Source of the DNA: Bacillus massiliigorillae
GTDB lineage: Bacteria > Bacillota > Bacilli > Bacillales > DSM-1321
Reading direction: 5' to 3'
Length of the DNA: 64,000 nt
NCBI RefSeq assembly: GCF_000380245.2
Contig: NZ_HG428741.1
Coordinates: 809,435-873,434 of the forward strand
Positions within the stretch are counted from its first letter, which is position 1. Every line of letters starts with the position of its first letter. Shown piece by piece: positions 42,929-52,366 of this stretch. A program made the translations under genes and the position numbers. The notes under the pieces were generated by a model. The model did not search any database and was not told the origin of the DNA. It saw only the letters and a program-made list of their open reading frames with translations.

Positions 42929-43240
42929 ATGCTATCGGATAAAATAAAATTGACAGCAAAAGATATATTAGAAAAAGAATTTAAAACAGGAATGCGTGGT
43001 TATAGACCAGAAGATGTAGATCAATTCCTGGACTTAGTAATTCGTGATTATGAAACATTTCATCAAGAAATTGAAGAATTAAGACAAGAGAACTTAAAGC
43101 TGCGCAAGAAGGCAGAAGATACTCAAAGTCGTCCTACAGCTTCTTATCAACAAGCTGCTCCAGGAACAACGAACTTTGATATTCTAAAAAGATTGTCTAA
43201 TTTAGAAAAACATGTTTTCGGTAATAAGCTTTACGAATAG
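42929..43240 (+). CDS. gpsB: cell cycle protein GpsB
   Basis: 103 aa. N-terminal DivIVA-like membrane-binding coiled coil (KDILEKEFKTGMRGYRPEDVDQFLD), short linker, and C-terminal trimerisation segment NFDILKRLSNLEKHVFG. Shuttles PBP1 between lateral wall and septum. GAGGTG ribosome site. Confidence 0.95.
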   Translation: MLSDKIKLTAKDILEKEFKTGMRGYRPEDVDQFLDLVIRDYETFHQEIEELRQENLKLRKKAEDTQSRPTASYQQAAPGTTNFDILKRLSNLEKHVFGNKLYE

Positions 43241-43299
43241 GTTTTTTGGTATGAAATGAAATTTTTTTGTGTAGAATAATAAAAAATTGTAAAATCCCA

Positions 43300-43328
43300 T
43301 TGTAAAATTGTCAAAGACACAATATAAT
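43300..43328 (+). promoter_or_regulatory. promoter of rnpB
   Basis: TTGTAA (43300-43305), 17-bp spacer, TATAAT (43323-43328); start expected at about 43336. Confidence 0.7.
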
Positions 43329-43335
43329 AGGTGAT

Positions 43336-43752
43336 GTTATCTTTTGATGACGTTCGGGTAATCGCTGCATTCATTTAATGAATTGTAGAGGAAAGTCCAT
43401 GCTCGCACAAGCTGAGATGCTTGTAGTGTTCGTGCCTAGTGAAAAAATAAGCTAGGGCAGCCTTGAAGGCTGACGGCCGGGAAACTACCTAAGTCCTGTT
43501 ACAGGATATGGTACAACCCTATAAAAGTGCCACAGTGACGAAGCCTTTTCAGAAATGAAGAGGGTGGAACGGGTAAACCCCACGAGTGAGAAACCCAAAT
43601 TTAGGTAGGGGCACCTTACACCTCGGAAATGAACGAGGTAAAGGACAGGCAGTAGCCTGTAGATAGATGATTGCCGCCTTTAGTACGAGATCATGCGTGG
43701 TCGCTAGAAGTACGGAGGAACAAAACATGGCTTACAGAGCGTTATCAAAAAT
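43336..43752 (+). ncRNA. rnpB: RNase P RNA, Bacillus type B
   Basis: Contains the conserved blocks GTTCGGGTAATCGCTGC, GAGGAAAGTCCATGCTCGCAC, AAAGTGCCACAGTGACGAAG, AACGGGTAAACCCC, GAGAAACCCAAATTT, TAGATAGATGATTGCCGCC, TACGAG, and ACAAAACATGGCTTACAGA near the 3' end. The ends pair (TTTTGATGACG with CGTTATCAAAA) to close P1. Catalytic RNA that matures tRNA 5' ends. It lies after gpsB as in B. subtilis. Confidence 0.97.
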
Positions 43753-43779
43753 AATGTAAAATTTACATTTTCAATCGTA

Positions 43780-43808
43780 GACTCTCCTTTAAGAGGAGAG
43801 TCTTTGTT
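43780..43808 (+). terminator. terminator after rnpB
   Basis: GACTCTCC / GGAGAGTC stem followed by TTTGTTG. Confidence 0.8.
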
Positions 43809-43916
43809 GTTATAATGGTTAGTGCATAATATATAATGAAATGATGATAATGACTAATAATATAAGTTTCTTCAATGTGATGAAGTGAACTGTTAAAATA
43901 AGTAAAAGGTGATGTA

Positions 43917-45068
43917 ATGGCACAATATACGATAATTGCAACGGCTGCAATGGGGCTAGAGGCTCTTGTAGCACAAGAAGTAAGAGATTTAGGATATGAA
44001 TGTAAAGTTGATAATGGGAAAGTTATTTTTAAAGGTGACGAAACAGCCATCGCACGTGCTAACATGTGGCTCAGAACGGCTGATCGCGTCAAAATTGAAA
44101 TAGGTTCATTCAAAGCGTTCACTTTTGAAGAATTATTTCAAAAAACAAAAGCACTTCCATGGGAAAAGTATATTACGGAAGATGGGGAATTTCCAGTTTC
44201 AGGTAAATCTGTGAAGTCAAAGCTTTTCTCTGTTTCAGACTGTCAAGCTATCGTAAAAAAAGCGATAGTAGAACGACTAAAAGTAGCATATAAAAGAGTT
44301 GCTAGATTTAAGGAGGATGGTCCTTTATTCAAGTTGGAAGTTTCCTTACTAAAAGATGTAGCTACACTTACATTAGATACTTCTGGAGTAGGTCTTCATA
44401 AGCGAGGTTATCGAGTAGGGCAAGGTGGAGCACCATTAAAAGAAACGATGGCTGCAGCACTTGTACTGTTAACGAAATGGAATCCTGATCGTCCATTCAT
44501 TGATCCTTTCTGTGGTTCTGGTACAATTCCGATTGAAGCGGCAATGATTGGACAAAATATTGCACCAGGCTTTAACCGTGAGTTTGTTTCAGAACAATGG
44601 CCTTGGATGCCAGCTACCATTTGGGACAAAGTAAGAGACGAAGCAGATGAAAAAGCAAATTATGATCAACCACTCAATATTTCAGGTTATGATATTGATC
44701 ATAAAATGATTGAAATTGCTAAGAAAAATGCGCTAGAAGCAGGGTTTGGAGATTTAATTAACTTCAAGCAAATGCAGGTAAGCGATGTGACAATTAATGA
44801 GAAATTTGAACAAAATGGTGTTATCGTAGGTAATCCACCGTATGGGGAGCGACTTTCTGATCAACCAACTATTGAGAAGATGTATCGAGATATGGGTCGT
44901 GTGTTTGGTCAATATGAAACATGGTCTGTTTACATGCTAACGTCATATGAGGGCTTTGAGAAGCTATACGGTAAGCCAGCGACGAAGAAACGTAAGCTGT
45001 TTAATGGTTTTATCCGTACAGATTTCTATCAGTATTGGGGTAAAAGACCGAAGCGAGCAGAAAAATAA
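43917..45068 (+). CDS. ypsC: THUMP-domain RNA methyltransferase YpsC (RlmL-like)
   Basis: 383 aa. Ferredoxin-like and THUMP RNA-binding domains (~1-160), then a Rossmann methyltransferase with DPFCGSGTIPIEAA (SAM) and NPPYGERL catalytic motif. Resembles RlmL, the 23S rRNA guanine-N2 methyltransferase. AAAGGTGATGTA ribosome site. Follows rnpB as in B. subtilis. Confidence 0.92.
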   Translation: MAQYTIIATAAMGLEALVAQEVRDLGYECKVDNGKVIFKGDETAIARANMWLRTADRVKIEIGSFKAFTFEELFQKTKALPWEKYITEDGEFPVSGKSVKSKLFSVSDCQAIVKKAIVERLKVAYKRVARFKEDGPLFKLEVSLLKDVATLTLDTSGVGLHKRGYRVGQGGAPLKETMAAALVLLTKWNPDRPFIDPFCGSGTIPIEAAMIGQNIAPGFNREFVSEQWPWMPATIWDKVRDEADEKANYDQPLNISGYDIDHKMIEIAKKNALEAGFGDLINFKQMQVSDVTINEKFEQNGVIVGNPPYGERLSDQPTIEKMYRDMGRVFGQYETWSVYMLTSYEGFEKLYGKPATKKRKLFNGFIRTDFYQYWGKRPKRAEK

Positions 45069-45137
45069 GATGACTACATAATTCTCTTTGTTTTTGCATA
45101 GGATGTATTCATATTGCAAAAAAAGGAGAGTTATGTA

Positions 45138-45314
45138 ATGGATGATTTTATGCTGAGTGAATTTCAATTGATTCAAAAGGCGTTATTATATTCGTATGAA
45201 CAATTAGAACAAGAAGAGCAGTTAGACAATAAAGGTATGGAGCAGTTGACTCAAGCACATACTGATTTATCAGCTGCATTGTCATACTATCTCCAGAAAA
45301 AATCGTATGAATAG
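45138..45314 (+). CDS. small hypothetical protein
   Basis: 58 aa, acidic, helical. ATG 45138 has AAAGGAGAG upstream. No family recognised. Lies between ypsC and ypvA. Confidence 0.65.
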   Translation: MDDFMLSEFQLIQKALLYSYEQLEQEEQLDNKGMEQLTQAHTDLSAALSYYLQKKSYE

Positions 45315-45395
45315 CAAAAGTTGAAATTGGCAAGGACACTATGCCAATTTTTCTTTTGAGAATGTATATATATGAGAGCAGGAAAGGAAAGAGTT

Positions 45396-47327
45396 ATGCT
45401 GAAAACACTTCCGTTTACGATATCTAAAGATGAAGGATTTTATGATAAATTATCCGAGTGGATTGGTGACGTTTTTTATGACATTTTACCAGAGAAAGGC
45501 TTTGAAGAGCGTGATGAACAAATCTTCATGGCTTATCAATTAGAAAAAGCATTTAAGGAGAAGCAAACAATCTTTGCTGAAGCGGGCGTTGGAACAGGTA
45601 AAACAATCGTATATTTGCTTTATGCAATTTGCTACGCACGTTATCGCAATCAGCCTGCTATTATTTCATGTGCAGATGAAACATTGATTGAGCAGCTAGT
45701 AAAAGAAGAAGGCGATATTGCCAAAATTTCTGAAGCGCTAGGCTTAGATATCGATGTTCGTTTAGCTAAATCAAGAGATCAATATGTATGTTTAAATAAA
45801 CTTGATTATGCATATATGAAAGAAGATAGTGAAAACATCGATCAACTTCATGATGATTTGCCAGATTTCGTCCATGATTCTTCTTCTTTAACGAAGTTTG
45901 AGGTATATGGAGATCGTAAGGAATACTCGTATCTGACAGATGAAGAATGGAATAAAGTTGGTTGGGATTCATTACAAAATTGCTTCTCTTGTGAAAAACG
46001 CCATCGCTGTGGGCAAACATTATCAAGAGATCATTATCGTAAAGCGATTGATTTAATTGTATGTTCTCATGATTTCTTTATGGAACATATTTGGACGAAA
46101 GAATCTCGTAAACGTGAAGGGCAATTACCGTTATTGCCTGAGTATAGCGCAGTTGTTTTTGATGAAGGGCATTTATTAGAGTTTTCTGCACAAAAAGGCT
46201 TAACATACAAAATTGCTGAGAATATGATTAGTGATGTCTTAACATCCCTTTTAGCAAACGATATGCGTGAAGAAACATTAAATACAATTGAAGACACAAT
46301 CTATTACAATGAGACGTTCTTTGATGCTCTTCATGAGAATAGCAAACAAATTCCGGGCTCACATAGATATGAATTACAATCTGTTGCTAGCATTCAAACG
46401 AAAGCGATGAAGTTACGTGAACAGGTTGAGAATATTTTAGAAGCATTAGTATTTGAAGCCGAGTTGCATACTATTGACGAATATAGCTTAAAAGGTAGTG
46501 AAGAATATTTAGAGCAAATTTCATATTCTTTATCATTATTCTCGAAAGGTAATAATGCAGTAGTATGGCTAGAGAAAGATGAGACAAATTGCTCTCTAGT
46601 AATCATGCCACGTTTAGTTAGCGATATTCTATCCAAAGAAGTATTTGCAAAAGACATGCCATTTATTTTCTCATCAGCAACTCTTTCTGAAAATGGTTCT
46701 TTTGATTATATTGCTAAGAGTTTAGGAATCGAGAATTATAGTAGCTTCACTGTAGCTTCACCGTTTGATTATGATGAAGTGATGAAAATCAGCTTATCAG
46801 CTTATGCTAATGATGAAGTACAACAAAAGAATGAAGCCGTTCTTAATAGTATTCAAGAGAATAACGGAAGTACTCTAGTACTTTTCCCATCATTAGAAGA
46901 GATGAAAGCATTCCGTTCACATATGGAGCAAACGAAACTTGATTTCCCTGTGTATTTTGAAGGCGACGAGGAAATGAGTAAAACGGTAAAGAGATTCCAA
47001 AGTGATGAAACATCTGTACTATGCTCACATCATATGTGGGAAGGCTTAGATATTCCAGGACAATCGTTAAATAATGTAATCATTTATGGCTTGCCATTCC
47101 CTCCGAACGATCCAGTGTTCCAAGCGAAGCGACAAGCAGTGAAAAATCCTTTCACAGAAGTAGATTTACCATATATGATTCTTCGTTTACGCCAAGGTAT
47201 TGGTAGACTTATTCGTACAATTAATGATAGTGGCCAAGTTCAAATTTTTATAGACAAGCAGTTAGATGCAAAAGTGCTTGAAGCAATTAAAGACGTATTA
47301 CCAGTTACACCAGAAGTGAAAAACTAA
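45396..47327 (+). CDS. ypvA: DinG-family ATP-dependent helicase YpvA
   Basis: 643 aa from ATG 45396 (GGAAAGGAAAGAG upstream; ATG 45372 is in frame but lacks a ribosome site). XPD-like helicase: Walker A EAGVGTGKT, DEGH box VVFDEGHLLE, RLRQGIGRLIR near the end. Four cysteines around YVCLNKL and CFSCEKRHRC likely hold the [4Fe-4S] cluster, so unlike DinG at 25547 this protein keeps the cluster and lacks the nuclease domain. Confidence 0.92.
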   Translation: MLKTLPFTISKDEGFYDKLSEWIGDVFYDILPEKGFEERDEQIFMAYQLEKAFKEKQTIFAEAGVGTGKTIVYLLYAICYARYRNQPAIISCADETLIEQLVKEEGDIAKISEALGLDIDVRLAKSRDQYVCLNKLDYAYMKEDSENIDQLHDDLPDFVHDSSSLTKFEVYGDRKEYSYLTDEEWNKVGWDSLQNCFSCEKRHRCGQTLSRDHYRKAIDLIVCSHDFFMEHIWTKESRKREGQLPLLPEYSAVVFDEGHLLEFSAQKGLTYKIAENMISDVLTSLLANDMREETLNTIEDTIYYNETFFDALHENSKQIPGSHRYELQSVASIQTKAMKLREQVENILEALVFEAELHTIDEYSLKGSEEYLEQISYSLSLFSKGNNAVVWLEKDETNCSLVIMPRLVSDILSKEVFAKDMPFIFSSATLSENGSFDYIAKSLGIENYSSFTVASPFDYDEVMKISLSAYANDEVQQKNEAVLNSIQENNGSTLVLFPSLEEMKAFRSHMEQTKLDFPVYFEGDEEMSKTVKRFQSDETSVLCSHHMWEGLDIPGQSLNNVIIYGLPFPPNDPVFQAKRQAVKNPFTEVDLPYMILRLRQGIGRLIRTINDSGQVQIFIDKQLDAKVLEAIKDVLPVTPEVKN

Positions 47328-47348
47328 TTTTTCGTGTCATAAATAGAC

Positions 47349-47390
47349 AAGCTCTTAGGAAAAGAATTCTTTTTCTAAGAGCTTTTTTGC
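47349..47390 (+). terminator. terminator after ypvA
   Basis: AAGCTCTTAGgAAAAGAA / TTCTTTTTCTAAGAGCTT stem followed by TTTT. Confidence 0.85.
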
Positions 47391-47437
47391 TTTACAATGT
47401 AGTATGCTAAAATGAAAGTAATAGAGGAGGTATGAAT

Positions 47438-48961
47438 ATGACAAATGAAGTGAGAACAACAGAAGAGAATTTTTTGCAACTAGTTAAGAAAATTGTCGCG
47501 TATGAAGAGGCGCTTAATCTCATCTACTGGGATTTGCGTACAGGAGCTCCGAAAAAAGGTGTACCACAACGATCTGAAGTTATTGGTATGTTATCAGAGG
47601 AAGTATTTATATTATCAACTAGTAATGATATGAAAAACTACATAGAAGAACTTACGAAGCCAGAAGTATTTACTAATCTTTCACCAAAAGTGAAAAAATT
47701 AGTTCAAGAGTGTCAAAAGGATTATGACCGAAATAAAAAGATCCCTCAAGAGGAATATACTCAATATAATATTTTAGTAACGAAAGCGGAAAGTGTATGG
47801 GAAGAGGCAAAGGAAAAGTCTGATTTTGCACTATTTCAGCCATATCTAGAAAAAATCGTTGATTATAACCGTAAATTTATCGAATATTGGGGATATGAAA
47901 AGAATAAGTATGATACTTTGCTCGACTTATATGAACCAGGTATGACAGTTGAGATTCTTGATGATGTCTTTGGAAAGCTACGCAATGAAATTGTTCCGCT
48001 TGTTCAGAAAATCGCAGCGAGCGATCATAAGCCTAATGTTGATTTCTTATATGACTATTTCTCAAAAGAACAGCAAGAGAAATTTAGTTTGGAAATATTA
48101 AAGCAATTACAATATGACTTTGATGCAGGTCGACTAGATGAGACAGTACATCCATTTGAAATTACTATGAATTCGGGTGATGTTCGTATCACTACAAAAT
48201 ATGAGGAACATGATTTTCAACAAGCTATCTTTGGAACGATTCATGAATGTGGACATGCTATCTATGAACAGAATATTTCTAAAGATTTAGATGGAACTAT
48301 GCTTGCAACAGGTACATCAATGGGAATTCATGAATCACAATCATTATTCTTTGAAAGTTTAGTTGGTCGAAATTATGGTTTCTGGAAGCAAAATTATTCT
48401 CTTTTACAACAATATGCGCCCTCACAATTTAAATATGTAACGTTAGAAGAGTATTATCGTGCGATTAATGCTTCTAAGCCTTCACTTATTCGAATCGAAG
48501 CAGATGAGTTAACATACCCACTTCACATCATGGTTCGTTACGAAATTGAAAAGGCATTATTTAATGGCGAGATTGAAGTAGGTCAACTTCCACAAATTTG
48601 GAATGAGAAGTATAAAGAATACTTAGGCATTGAACCAAGTAATGATGGAGAAGGGGTACTCCAAGATGTTCACTGGGCAGGTGGAAGCTTTGGCTATTTC
48701 CCATCTTATGCATTAGGTTATATGTATGCATCACAATTTAAACATGCTATGCTACAAGATTTCCCTAATTTTGATGAAATTTTAGAAAGTGGAGATATAA
48801 CGCCAATCAAATCTTGGTTGAATGAAAAAATTCATCAATATGGAAAACTAAAAGACCCATTAGAACTAGTGCATGATATTACGGGTGAAGGATTAAATGT
48901 ACAATATTTAATTGATTATTTGAAGAAGAAATATAGTGCGATATATCAATTAGAAGAATAA
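47438..48961 (+). CDS. ypwA: metallocarboxypeptidase, M32 (Taq) family
   Basis: 507 aa. Zinc motif HECGH (269-273) in FGTIHECGHAIYEQ, followed by GIHESQSLFFE with the third ligand, and IRIEADELTYPLHIMVRYE. Removes C-terminal amino acids from peptides. AGGAGG at 47425-47430 leaves one base before ATG 47432, so ATG 47438 is the likelier start. Confidence 0.93.
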   Translation: MTNEVRTTEENFLQLVKKIVAYEEALNLIYWDLRTGAPKKGVPQRSEVIGMLSEEVFILSTSNDMKNYIEELTKPEVFTNLSPKVKKLVQECQKDYDRNKKIPQEEYTQYNILVTKAESVWEEAKEKSDFALFQPYLEKIVDYNRKFIEYWGYEKNKYDTLLDLYEPGMTVEILDDVFGKLRNEIVPLVQKIAASDHKPNVDFLYDYFSKEQQEKFSLEILKQLQYDFDAGRLDETVHPFEITMNSGDVRITTKYEEHDFQQAIFGTIHECGHAIYEQNISKDLDGTMLATGTSMGIHESQSLFFESLVGRNYGFWKQNYSLLQQYAPSQFKYVTLEEYYRAINASKPSLIRIEADELTYPLHIMVRYEIEKALFNGEIEVGQLPQIWNEKYKEYLGIEPSNDGEGVLQDVHWAGGSFGYFPSYALGYMYASQFKHAMLQDFPNFDEILESGDITPIKSWLNEKIHQYGKLKDPLELVHDITGEGLNVQYLIDYLKKKYSAIYQLEE

Positions 48962-48965
48962 ATCA

Positions 48966-49021
48966 AGAAAAGCTAAGTATAATTGAAGTCACTTGACCAG
49001 CAATATACTTAGCTTTTTTAT
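48966..49021 (+). terminator. terminator after ypwA
   Basis: AAAAGCTAAGTAT / ATACTTAGCTTTTTT around a ~23-nt loop. Confidence 0.82.
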
Positions 49022-49102
49022 TGCTTCAGTCATACTATGGTAATAATTATGATAGAATGATAGGGAATTAAAGTTCAGAATATTTGAAAAAGGAAAAGGA
49101 TT

Positions 49103-50017
49103 ATGAAAAACAATAGTGTGTTATTGTATAGTTGCTTCATAATGGGAGCGGCATTTTGTTGGGGGATTATTAGCGTATTTGTAAAAGGGTTAACAACATT
49201 GGGTTTTAGTGCAATGGAAATAGTGACTATACGTGTGATGGTTTCTTGCTTTCTCCTTTTCTTATATGGTTATACAATGAAAAGAAAAGAAATGAAGATT
49301 GCATTTAAGGATACATACTTATTCATTGGAACTGGGATATTAAGTATGGCATTCTTCAATTGGGCATCATTTACTAGTATGAATATGATATCGGTCTCTG
49401 TATCTGTTATTTTACTTTATACGGCTCCTGCTTTTGTGATGGTAATGTCAGTTATGTTTTTGAGAGAAAAATTAACAACGAGTAAAATTATCTTATTGTG
49501 TATGACGTTAGTAGGTTGTTTACTTGTGACAGGATTAAAATTATCAACTCTAGATCAAGGGAATATGCTTGGATATATAATTGGCATTGGCTCAGGTTTT
49601 GGATATGCCCTTTATAGTATTTTTGGAAAATTCGCTATTCGTAAATATTCTTCTTTTACGGTAAGCTTTTACACATTTCTCGTTGCGTCAATTGCATTGA
49701 TTCCTTATACAAGAATTTGGGAGAAATTCTCTATGCTGATGAATATGAAAGCATTGATATATGTTCTAGGCCTTTGTTTATTTTCGACAGTGCTAGCTTA
49801 TCTTTTATATACAGAAGGCTTGAAGGTTATTGAAAGTAGTAAGGCTTCCATATTAGCCACTGTAGAGCCATTGACAGCAATGATTATTGGTATAATTGTT
49901 TTTCAGGAAAGTATTACAGCTATTCAAATAGTCGGGGGCGCTATTATCTTTGTGAGTGCTATATTGGCTAGTGTGGATGTAAGGAAGCTTATTAAAAAAA
50001 GCCAGATTATTTCATGA
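49103..50017 (+). CDS. EamA-family (DMT) membrane transporter
   Basis: 304 aa, ten membrane helices as two EamA repeats. LLYTAPAFVMVMSVMFLREKL and ILATVEPLTAMIIGIIVFQE are the paired helix 4/9 signatures. An exporter of metabolites or amino acids; substrate unknown. Stands alone between ypwA and the oxidase operon. Confidence 0.88.
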   Translation: MKNNSVLLYSCFIMGAAFCWGIISVFVKGLTTLGFSAMEIVTIRVMVSCFLLFLYGYTMKRKEMKIAFKDTYLFIGTGILSMAFFNWASFTSMNMISVSVSVILLYTAPAFVMVMSVMFLREKLTTSKIILLCMTLVGCLLVTGLKLSTLDQGNMLGYIIGIGSGFGYALYSIFGKFAIRKYSSFTVSFYTFLVASIALIPYTRIWEKFSMLMNMKALIYVLGLCLFSTVLAYLLYTEGLKVIESSKASILATVEPLTAMIIGIIVFQESITAIQIVGGAIIFVSAILASVDVRKLIKKSQIIS

Positions 50018-50024
50018 AAAATAG

Positions 50025-50055
50025 TAAAAAACCAGCTGTAATGAGCTGGTTTTTT
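50025..50055. terminator. bidirectional terminator
   Basis: AAAAAACCAGCT / AGCTGGTTTTTT with a 7-nt loop, between the convergent EamA and cbaA genes. Confidence 0.9.
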
Positions 50056-50065
50056 GTGTGGACTT

Positions 50066-51718
50066 TTACCAAAACTTATATCCTTTAGATCCGACAGGGG
50101 CATTTTGGATCATATCAACAAATGGTATAGTGTATGCGAATAGAATTAAAACAAATGTAATACCAAGCCATAGCTTCCAGTTTTCGAAGGCAACAGGAAT
50201 AGGTGATGCATTCTCATCAGATTCACCTACAGGGAATTCTTGCTCTCCTTTTGGAGCAAAGAAGGCTAAATTAATGAATATGATAAGTACTAAAATAATC
50301 CCAATTGAAAGGATTGTACCGCCAATTGCTTGCATGAATTGATATGGTATCCAATCAAGCGCTTGTGAAGAGTCTCCGTATGTTGAATAAGATGAGCGGC
50401 GTGGTGCGCCAAGTAGCCCTGCAATGTGCATAGCTCCAGACATGAAGCCCATGCCAATAGCCCATATAATAGCTTGAACAATCGCTAACTGATTCATTTT
50501 CTTTGTTAGGACACGCCCAGTTAAGTGAGGAACAAGCCAATATGAAATACCAAAGAATGTTAACACAACGGAAGTAGCTAATGTTAAGTGAAAGTGACCT
50601 GTAACCCATATAGTATTATGAACAACTTGGTTCAATTGGTTTGATGCATTGACCATTCCTCCTGCCCCGGCAGGGATAAAGGCTACCATACCGATAAATG
50701 GAACAACAAAGTGGGCATCTCCCCAAGGGAGTTTTTTAATCCAGCCAAATAATCCTCGTGAGCCTTGAGAACGTCCATATGTTTCGAATGTTCCAAACAT
50801 CGAGAAGGCAGTCATCAATGAAGGTACAACAACTAAGAATGTTAAGATTACTTGTAAGAACTTCCATGCCGGATCAATACCAGGCTCTGTTAACTGATGA
50901 TGAAAACCAACTGGAACGGAAAAAATTAAAAATAAAATAAAAGACATCCGAGCTAATGAGTCAGAGAAAATTTTTGTTCCAAGTATTTTTGGGATTACTA
51001 CATACCAGCACATATACGCAGGCAATAGCCAGAAATAAACAAGTGGATGCCCAAAGTACCAGAATAAAGTACGGCTTATTAACACATCTATGGAATCTAC
51101 AAGCCCTAGCGACCAAGGAAGCATTTGGAATAATACTGTTGTTGCAACTCCAAGTGTTGCAACAATCCATAGCACTGAATTAACGACTACCATGAATGTA
51201 AGTAACGGACTGATTTTACCTGGGTTTTGCTTTCTGAATTTTACATAGTTTGAAATCATCGACCCACAAGCAAACCAACTACCCACAACAACAAGAGTTA
51301 AGCCAATATAAAAGATTGGATGAGCTTGAAGTGGTGCATAGAAAGTAAAGAGAACGGTTGCTTCGTTAAGTAGAACCATAGTAGCTGCCATGGCCGTACC
51401 AATTGTCATTAACCAAAATCCAAGCCATCCAACTCTACGTGCACCGTTCGTTAAAGCTGCAGTGGTGCGACTAACAGCTGCAAATTGAAAGCCAAGAATA
51501 AAGAAAGTTGTAAGAATAAGTCCAAGTAAAACACCATGAACAGTTAAAACTTGATAATATTGAATGCCAAAAGGGAGTTCAACTTTACCAGTACGTACTA
51601 GAACTTGTAATAAGCCTGCTAAACCACCTAAAGCTAAGGCAATAAATGCCACATAGAAATGAGCCATAGCCAGCTTGGCATCGCGAGCATCTACTTTAAA
51701 AGCTGAAACGTTTGTCAT
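50066..51718 (-). CDS. cbaA: ba3-type cytochrome c oxidase subunit I
   Basis: 550 aa, about 13-14 membrane helices. FWYFGHPLVYFWLLPAYM carries the CuB histidine, VTGHFHLTLATS the haem histidines. Overall it resembles the B-family (ba3/bo3) oxidases of Geobacillus and Thermus rather than the CtaD type. The start shares one base with the cbaB stop. It reduces oxygen with electrons from cytochrome c, so it may be fed by the bc complex made at the start of this window. Confidence 0.92.
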   Translation of the reverse strand: MTNVSAFKVDARDAKLAMAHFYVAFIALALGGLAGLLQVLVRTGKVELPFGIQYYQVLTVHGVLLGLILTTFFILGFQFAAVSRTTAALTNGARRVGWLGFWLMTIGTAMAATMVLLNEATVLFTFYAPLQAHPIFYIGLTLVVVGSWFACGSMISNYVKFRKQNPGKISPLLTFMVVVNSVLWIVATLGVATTVLFQMLPWSLGLVDSIDVLISRTLFWYFGHPLVYFWLLPAYMCWYVVIPKILGTKIFSDSLARMSFILFLIFSVPVGFHHQLTEPGIDPAWKFLQVILTFLVVVPSLMTAFSMFGTFETYGRSQGSRGLFGWIKKLPWGDAHFVVPFIGMVAFIPAGAGGMVNASNQLNQVVHNTIWVTGHFHLTLATSVVLTFFGISYWLVPHLTGRVLTKKMNQLAIVQAIIWAIGMGFMSGAMHIAGLLGAPRRSSYSTYGDSSQALDWIPYQFMQAIGGTILSIGIILVLIIFINLAFFAPKGEQEFPVGESDENASPIPVAFENWKLWLGITFVLILFAYTIPFVDMIQNAPVGSKGYKFW

Positions 51719-52194
51719 TACTCAACCACCTCGATTCTTGAATTCATCATGTGATGACCTGTACCGCAATATTCATTACAAAGTACTAAAAATTCTCCCC
51801 TTTTATTAAAGGTTGCGATATGCTCGCTTATGTATCCAGGCTCTAACATCATGTTAATATTTGTACCAGCAACCTCAAAACCGTGAATAACATCTTTCGT
51901 TGTAGCGATTATTTTTACTTTAGCTCCTTTTGGAACTTCTACTTTTGTTGGATTGTATGAAAAGGCAGATGCTACAAAAACTAATTCATAATCCCATTCT
52001 TTTCCCTCTACTTTATTTAAACCAGGCTTATCAAAAGGCTTTGTCGTATCTACTTTCTCAGGGTTAATAGTTGTTAAACAACTAGGTGGTTGATTTCCCA
52101 TATAGAACGCACTTACACCTAATACAGAAAGAAATACTAATAGTGATGTGACACCGAAAATGAGCCATATTTTTTCGTATTTATGCATGTTCAT
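51718..52194 (-). CDS. cbaB: ba3-type cytochrome c oxidase subunit II
   Basis: 158 aa. One N-terminal anchor helix (~9-31) and a cupredoxin domain with the complete CuA site: H104, C139, E141, C143, H147, M150 (CNEYCGTGHHMM). A short subunit II typical of the ba3 group. AGGAGG ribosome site. Confidence 0.93.
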   Translation of the reverse strand: MNMHKYEKIWLIFGVTSLLVFLSVLGVSAFYMGNQPPSCLTTINPEKVDTTKPFDKPGLNKVEGKEWDYELVFVASAFSYNPTKVEVPKGAKVKIIATTKDVIHGFEVAGTNINMMLEPGYISEHIATFNKRGEFLVLCNEYCGTGHHMMNSRIEVVE

Positions 52195-52216
52195 GGCAAT
52201 CTTTCCTCCTTAAATT

Positions 52217-52366
52217 CTATAGCCGATCTAAAAATAAAAAATATACACCGACCCATGTGAAAATAATGAAAAAACCAACTAAAAAAACGGAAGCAAGTGC
52301 CCCTTTCAATGAAGAATGCTCTTCTGTTTGAGGAGGATTTTTTTTCTTCATTTGAGTTTGTGACAT
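52217..52366 (-). CDS. ba3-type oxidase small subunit (subunit IIA-like)
   Basis: 49 aa, below most gene-calling limits. Hydrophilic N-terminal ~20 residues then a single helix (LASVFLVGFFIIFTWVGVYFLF). AAGGAGTG ribosome site. Lies directly upstream of cbaB in the same direction. Thermus ba3 oxidase has a 34-residue single-helix subunit IIA at the same operon position, so this is most likely its counterpart. Confidence 0.7.
   Translation of the reverse strand: MSQTQMKKKNPPQTEEHSSLKGALASVFLVGFFIIFTWVGVYFLFLDRL

Noticed and set aside
43763..44122. 119-aa minus-strand frame near rnpB
   Set aside because: Overlaps the rnpB terminator and the ypsC start; no ribosome site.
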